DNA of 32,685 bases from an uncultured Bacteroidia bacterium (GTDB taxonomy: Bacteria; Bacteroidota; Bacteroidia; Bacteroidales; F082). The notes under the pieces were generated by a model. It made no database searches and was not told the origin of the DNA. It saw nothing but the letters and a program-made list of their open reading frames with translations. The stretch's first letter is position 1, and each line of letters starts with the position of its first letter. The translations under genes and the position numbers were made by a program. The stretch spans positions 1-32,685 of the forward strand of contig CACXIM010000055.1 of NCBI GenBank assembly GCA_902767725.1, given 5' to 3'. Below are positions 28,179 to 32,685 of the stretch, piece by piece.

Positions 28179-30257
28179 TTAGCCGACACTGCATCCCGGC
28201 GCCACCAAATCGCTCGGCGTCAGCAGCACGAGACGACCGTCCTTATCCTCAGCGGACAGGATCATACCTTCACTGACCACGCCCTTTAGCTTGCGAGGCT
28301 CGAAGTTGGCGACGAAACAGACCTGTTTGCCCACCAGCTTCTCTGGCTCGGTATAGTATTTCGCAATACCACTCACTATGGTGCGCTTCTGCATGCCGTC
28401 GTCGATGAGGAACTGCAACAGCTTGTCGGCTTTCGGCACCTTCTGGCACTCGAGAATGGTGCCCACACGGACATCCACCTTCATGTAGTCGTCGAAGCTG
28501 ACCACGGGCTTCACCTCGGCAGGCTTCCAAGCATTCAGTTGATTGGCCTTCTTGGTGTCCTCCAACTTTTGCAGTTGGGCAGCCACCACGCTGTCCTCGA
28601 CCTTCTCGAACAAAAGTTCAGGTTGATTGATGACATGGCCTTCAGGCAGCAGAACAGTGTTCTCGGCATCGTTCCAACCCTTCACTTCCAGTCCAATCAT
28701 CTGCTGCAATTTCTTTGCACTGAAGGGCAAGAAAGGCTCGCTCAAAATAGCGAGATGGGCCACAATCTGCAACGACAAAGCCATCACGGTCTTCACCCGC
28801 TCGGGGTCGGTCTTGATTTGCTTCCAAGGCTCGTTGTCGGTGAGGTATTTGTTGCCGAGACGGGCTAAATTCATCAGTTCGGAGAGGGCCTCGCGGAACT
28901 TGTAGGTATCCAACAAATGACCAATCTTAGCGGGATAAACGTTCATCTCTTCGATGACAGCCTTGTCGGTGTCGTTGAGGTTGCCCAAAGCGGGCACGGC
29001 ACCTTCATAGTATTTATGCGTCAAGACCAAGGTGCGGTTGACAAAGTTGCCAAATATGGCCAAAAGTTCGTTGTTATTGCGGTCTTGGTAGTCTTTCCAA
29101 GTGAAATTATTGTCCTTGGTCTCAGGGGCGTTGGCGGTCAAGACATAGCGCAGCACATCCTGCTTGCCAGGGAATTCCTGCAGGTATTCGTGCAGCCACA
29201 CGGCCCAGTTGCGCGAGGTCGAAATCTTGTCGTTTTCAAGGTTGAGGAACTCGTTGGCAGGCACGTTGTCGGGCATAATATAGTCGCCGTAGGCTTTCAT
29301 CATGCAGGGGAAGATGATGCAATGGAACACGATGTTGTCCTTGCCAATGAAATGCACCAGCTTGGTCTCAGGGTCTTTCCACCATTTTTCCCAGTCTTCA
29401 CCACGTTGCTCGCAAATCTCCTTGGTGTTGGAGATGTAGCCAATGGGGGCGTCAAACCAAACATAAAGTACCTTACCTTCGGCACCCTCAATTGGGACAG
29501 GCACACCCCAGTCAAGGTCGCGGGTGACGGCGCGAGGTTGCAAGCCGCCATCGAGCCAGCTCTTCACCTGACCATAAACATTGGATTTCCACTCTTTGTG
29601 ACCTTCGAGAATCCATTCACGGAGCCAGCCCTCATATTGATCCAAAGGCAGGTACCAGTGCTTGGTCGGCTTCTTCACCAAGGCCGCGCCGCTGAGCTGG
29701 GAGTGCGGATTGATGAGTTCATCGGGGCTCAAAGAAGAGCCGCATTTCTCGCATTGATCGCCATAGGCACCTTCGGCACCACATTTTGGGCATGTGCCCA
29801 CTATATATCTGTCGGAAAGGAATTTCTGCCTTTCGGGGTCGAAATATTGTTCCGTCTCCTTCTCGATGAACTTTCCTTCATCGTAGAGTTTCTTGAAGAA
29901 CTCTTGGGCCGTGGCACGGTGCATCTTCGAAGAGGTGCGCGAGTAGATATCATAGCTGATGCCCAGCTCCTCGAACGACTTCTTGATGATCTCGTGGTAA
30001 CGATCCACTATGTCTTGAGGCGTGCAGCCTTCCTTTTCGGCTTTGATGGTAATTGGCACGCCGTGCTCATCGGAACCACCGACAAACAAGACGTCCTCGC
30101 CACGCATTCGCAGATAGCGAACGTATGTGTCGGCAGGGATATAGACGCCGGCAAGGTGACCGATGTGGACAGGGCCATTGGCATAAGGCAAGGCCGTGGT
30201 TACCGTGTAACGCTTGAATCCGTTTTCACGGATTGAGGGCTTGTTCGTTGATTCCAT
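28179..30257 (-). CDS. metG: Methionyl-tRNA synthetase
   Basis: A 692-residue MetRS from ATG 30257, charging tRNA-Met in the cytoplasm. The class I HIGH motif is HIGHLAG; the KMSKS-equivalent is KISTSRN. A zinc knuckle in [18 protein letters not shown] lies in the connective peptide. After the anticodon-binding helices a C-terminal EMAP/Trbp111-like tRNA-binding domain covers about the last 110 residues ([20 protein letters not shown] start, LVAPGCSVG end). An in-frame ATG at 30287 is unlikely because it overlaps the TATTTTTG promoter box at 30285-30292. It is divergent from the outer-membrane protein gene at 30380 and converges with the GxxExxY gene. Confidence 0.96.
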   Translation of the reverse strand: MESTNKPSIRENGFKRYTVTTALPYANGPVHIGHLAGVYIPADTYVRYLRMRGEDVLFVGGSDEHGVPITIKAEKEGCTPQDIVDRYHEIIKKSFEELGISYDIYSRTSSKMHRATAQEFFKKLYDEGKFIEKETEQYFDPERQKFLSDRYIVGTCPKCGAEGAYGDQCEKCGSSLSPDELINPHSQLSGAALVKKPTKHWYLPLDQYEGWLREWILEGHKEWKSNVYGQVKSWLDGGLQPRAVTRDLDWGVPVPIEGAEGKVLYVWFDAPIGYISNTKEICEQRGEDWEKWWKDPETKLVHFIGKDNIVFHCIIFPCMMKAYGDYIMPDNVPANEFLNLENDKISTSRNWAVWLHEYLQEFPGKQDVLRYVLTANAPETKDNNFTWKDYQDRNNNELLAIFGNFVNRTLVLTHKYYEGAVPALGNLNDTDKAVIEEMNVYPAKIGHLLDTYKFREALSELMNLARLGNKYLTDNEPWKQIKTDPERVKTVMALSLQIVAHLAILSEPFLPFSAKKLQQMIGLEVKGWNDAENTVLLPEGHVINQPELLFEKVEDSVVAAQLQKLEDTKKANQLNAWKPAEVKPVVSFDDYMKVDVRVGTILECQKVPKADKLLQFLIDDGMQKRTIVSGIAKYYTEPEKLVGKQVCFVANFEPRKLKGVVSEGMILSAEDKDGRLVLLTPSDLVAPGCSVG

Positions 30258-30284
30258 AGTGTAGTTATTTTTGAAAAACGGGTG

Positions 30285-30292
30285 CAAAAATA
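30285..30292 (-). promoter_or_regulatory. -7 box TATTTTTG for metG
   Basis: TATTTTTG on the minus strand, 27 bases before ATG 30257, overlapping the alternative ATG at 30287. Confidence 0.7.
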
Positions 30293-30333
30293 CAAAACAT
30301 TTTGCAATGCGGGGAAAACCGCCAAATAAATCG

Positions 30334-30341
30334 TATCTTTG
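30334..30341 (+). promoter_or_regulatory. -7 box TATCTTTG for the 30380 gene
   Basis: TATCTTTG lies 38 bases before ATG 30380, divergent from the metG box 41 bases away. Confidence 0.7.
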
Positions 30342-30379
30342 CCGAACAATAAAAACCCAATTCTAACAACTTTAATTTT

Positions 30380-31225
30380 ATGAAATTCAAATCTTTACTT
30401 TTTGTTGGTGCATTATTATTGGCTGCTCATGGCATGGCCCAGACACCCTCAAACAACGGCGACAAACCGATGGTGCCGCTGACCTACAGCCCTCATCAGT
30501 CTAAAGCACCTATTTGGATCGACCTTTCGGTCGGAGCGAATTATGTTGACTGCTACGATGCCAGCACCGTCCCATTCAAGTACACCGGAGTTGGCAACAA
30601 CGTCGACATGGGCGTTAACATTGAATGGGGCAGATGTCATCTACGTCCGTCTTTCCGCACATTCAACAACACATTGAAAAACCCAGCTGGCGTCGCACAG
30701 GATTACGATCTCTCAACGGAGTTCCTTTACCGTGTGTTCGATAACAAAAGCAACCGCCTGCACCTTTGGGCTGGCGCCACTTTGAATGGTTTCGCCGACA
30801 TAAAGAGCATACCGTCGTTGCAAAATGCATCCTCTTGTATTTCCCTTTTCGGAGACCTTGGCGCAACAGGCTTGTTGCAATACGATTTTGCCTTCAACAA
30901 AAGCAAGAACCACCCTTGGCTGACCACCTATTTTAAGTTGAATCTGCCTTTGTATGGTTTTGCCAACCGCCCAAACTTTGCATACGTGGGCAACCCTACC
31001 ATCAACCAACAGCTCACAGAGGCTTTGTTTGGTTGGAAAGAAACCTTCGGCAAATTCTTCCCGGGTGTCAATACAGACTTGGGACTTTACCTCAACCTGC
31101 TTAACGGCAACCGCATTGGCCTCACCTACCGCTGGGATTACCTCACCACAGGCAAAAAAGGCACCTATCGCTACGACAATGCCATCCATTCCTTTAATCT
31201 CTCCTTTATGTTCAGAATCAATTGA
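30380..31225 (+). CDS. Probable outer-membrane beta-barrel protein
   Basis: A 281-residue exported protein with a signal peptide at residues 1-21 (LLFVGALLLAAHGMAQ). The mature part has alternating hydrophobic/polar strands (IWIDLSVGANYVDCYD, VDMGVNIEWGRCHLRPSFRT, LHLWAGATLNGFADI, NRIGLTYRWDYLTTG) and ends in SFNLSFMFRIN, a C-terminal aromatic strand typical of outer-membrane barrels. I do not recognise a named family. The S41 peptidase lipoprotein starts 8 bases after its stop, so the two are probably cotranscribed. A TATCTTTG box precedes the gene. Function is unknown. Confidence 0.75.
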   Translation: MKFKSLLFVGALLLAAHGMAQTPSNNGDKPMVPLTYSPHQSKAPIWIDLSVGANYVDCYDASTVPFKYTGVGNNVDMGVNIEWGRCHLRPSFRTFNNTLKNPAGVAQDYDLSTEFLYRVFDNKSNRLHLWAGATLNGFADIKSIPSLQNASSCISLFGDLGATGLLQYDFAFNKSKNHPWLTTYFKLNLPLYGFANRPNFAYVGNPTINQQLTEALFGWKETFGKFFPGVNTDLGLYLNLLNGNRIGLTYRWDYLTTGKKGTYRYDNAIHSFNLSFMFRIN

Positions 31226-31233
31226 TTATAGCT

Positions 31234-32264
31234 ATGAAGAAACATCATATCATCATTATTAGCCTTTTGGCATCGGTTTTCGCCTTCGCCTCATGCGAGC
31301 GTGCCCTTATGGAAAAAGACGAGCCCTCGAACCCTGTCAACGTGTTCGACTACCTCTGGAACCAAGTGGATCAAAACTACTCTTTCTTCGACATCAAAGG
31401 CATCGACTGGGATTCGGTGCGCGAAGTGTATCGCCCGATGGTCAACTGAGCGATGAAGAGCTGTTCCAAGTTTGCGCGGCCATGCTCAACACCTTGCGTG
31501 ACGGTCACACCAATCTGTTCTCCGACTTCGACCGTTCCATAAATGACTCTGTGTATTACAAGATGTACGCTGAGAAAAACATCAACACAGACGTCGTCGT
31601 CCTTAACTACCTGACGGTGAACCACCACGTCACTGGCAGTTTCTCTCACAACGCCATCCGTGACGGCAAGGTGGCCTATCTCCGCTATACTTCATTCTCG
31701 AACGATGTCGATGAAACAACCTTGAAGTTTTTGGTGGATCGTTACAAGGATTGCAATGGCATGATCATCGACATGCGCCAAAACGGCGGCGGTTCCATCA
31801 ACAACGTGGCCAACCTGCTCAGCATCTTCGACAACCACAAGCAACTGCTCTACAAAACCCAAGTGAAGAAGGGGCCTGGTCATGACGAATTTACCGATGA
31901 TCTTGAGGTGTATGCCGCCGACAGCTGCATCTTGGGGAAGGACAATGCCTACACCAAGCCAGTGGCCGTGCTCATCGACCGTGGTTCATATAGCGCCACT
32001 TCGTTCTTCTCGGTGTGTACGCAAAGCTACGACAACATCCAACTCTTTGGTGACTACACCGGTGGCGGTTTGGGCCTGCCTAATGGCGGCATCTTGCCCA
32101 ACGGTTGGACTTATCGTTTCAGCACAAGCCGCACCATCGCCCCCGACGGACAAAACTACGAAAACGGCGTTCCGCCCGATGTGCGCGTCATCCTCGACCC
32201 CGCCTGCACTGCCCAAGGCATCGACAACGTGATTGAGGCCGCTGCGGACTGGATTATGCAATAA
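31234..32264 (+). CDS. S41 family peptidase lipoprotein, apparent frameshift
   Basis: A predicted lipoprotein of the C-terminal-processing (S41) peptidase group. The first frame (MKKHHIIIISLLASVFAFAS, Cys21 lipobox) runs to RPMVN and stops at 31449. The next frame continues LSDEELFQVCAAMLNTLRDGHTNLFS. Restoring one C near 31446 joins VN to LSDEEL without gap and gives 343 residues. S41 features are IIDMRQNGGGSINNVANLL, the nucleophile region VLIDRGSYSATSFFSV and GDYTGGGLGLPNGGILPNG. The DGHT segment is typical of this family. As written the gene is split into a short lipoprotein stub and a long body without a signal. A single-base sequence error or a recent mutation are both possible. Confidence 0.85.
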
Positions 32265-32270
32265 CTTTGT

Positions 32271-32334
32271 CATTGCCTGCGTCCCGCATACGAAATAAAC
32301 TTTTTCCGTCTGCGAGACGCAGACGACGGCAATG
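32271..32334. repeat. Inverted repeat before the TonB-dependent receptor
   Basis: CATTGCC (32271) pairs with GGCAATG (32328-32334), and TGCGTCCCGCA (32278-32288) with TGCGAGACGCA (32311-32321) at ten of eleven bases. Related words occur in the glnA leader repeat. Confidence 0.75.
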
Positions 32335-32388
32335 CAATAATAAGGGAAACTTTGCGTTAAAGCGGTTGTATAAACCATCAAACGCAGT

Positions 32389-32685
32389 ATGAAACAACAC
32401 TACTTGAGCCGATGGTTGATCGCCATCGGCTTTTTTATGGCCTGTATGCCAGTCCTTGCCCAAAAGCGCACCCTCAGCGGCTATGTGATGGACGCGGCCA
32501 GCAAGGAAACCCTCATCGGGGCAACCATCATTGACAAAAACACGGGGAAAGGCTGTGCAACAAATAGCTACGGATTCTACACTCTAACCTTGGACCAAGG
32601 CCAAGTAGAGCTGCAAGTGTCGTATGTGGGTTACACCCAACAAAGCCGTTCCCTCGACTTGAAGGAAAACCTCAGCCTTAACTTC
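32389..32685 (+). CDS. TonB-dependent receptor (SusC/RagA-type), 5' part only
   Basis: The open frame from ATG 32389 continues past the window edge for 99 codons. Residues about 1-25 form a signal peptide (WLIAIGFFMACMPVLAQ). The rest, beginning KRTLSGYVMDAASKETLIGA and continuing through NSYGFYTLTLDQGQVELQVSYVGY, is a carboxypeptidase-regulatory-like beta-sandwich typical of the N-terminus of Bacteroidetes TonB-dependent receptors. The plug and barrel would follow outside the window. The substrate cannot be told from this part; a CarboxypepD_reg-like domain can also precede other surface proteins. Confidence 0.8.
   Translation, partial: MKQHYLSRWLIAIGFFMACMPVLAQKRTLSGYVMDAASKETLIGATIIDKNTGKGCATNSYGFYTLTLDQGQVELQVSYVGYTQQSRSLDLKENLSLNF

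Noticed and set aside
28917-30236. Long plus-strand open frame of 439 codons opposite metG
   Set aside because: metG on the other strand has all family motifs; this frame has no recognisable domain, promoter or start context and reflects codon bias of metG.

Overview
This window is chromosomal DNA from a member of the order Bacteroidales. The evidence is the gene content (GH92 mannosidase, DUF4270 lipoprotein, IPExxxVDY protein, SusC-type receptor, an acpP-fabF-rnc cluster) and repeated TAnnTTTG promoter boxes, usually TATCTTTG, 15 to 40 bases ahead of starts. A type IX secretion (T9SS) tail on one exported protein argues against Bacteroides in the narrow sense and fits an uncultured gut or rumen lineage. 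I cannot name the species.

Layout. 2-2579: phosphoglycolate phosphatase, a DUF4143-type ATPase and an orphan Vsr-type endonuclease. 2634-3737: exported OmpA-type protein. 3741-8345 (minus): apparent operon of a T9SS-exported adhesin-like protein, a GH92 alpha-mannosidase and a DUF1295 membrane protein. 8487-11456: divergent EFR1 ferredoxin/flavodoxin and MATE transporter, then DUF2461. 11516-15560 (minus): pheS, an exported cyclophilin, DUF4270, a short glycogen-synthase-like protein. 15835-21528: MeaB GTPase, two unknown genes, glutamine synthetase, an ArnT/PMT-like glycosyltransferase. 21512-24438 (minus): IPExxxVDY, rnc, fabF, acpP. 24703-27561: polA. 27567-28160: a GxxExxY nuclease-fold gene bracketed by long related palindromes. 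28179-32685: metG, a probable outer-membrane protein, an S41 peptidase lipoprotein and the start of a TonB-dependent receptor.

The most unusual aspect is not one operon but the density of short structured repeats from several sequence families. They lie between genes and also inside genes in an open frame (gph, vsr, EFR1 ferredoxin, glycosyltransferase, polA). One family is three palindromes of exactly 28 bases with the same outer arms and different cores. One copy enters vsr exactly at the codon expected to encode a zinc-ligand cysteine. The most system-like object is the GxxExxY PD-(D/E)XK gene between two related palindromes of about 78 bases: a candidate hairpin-associated nuclease module.

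Three genes look broken: acpP lacks the segment carrying its phosphopantetheine site, fabF carries a 4-base tandem duplication near its 3' end, and the S41 peptidase lacks one base. These may be real decay or errors in the assembled sequence; reads would decide.
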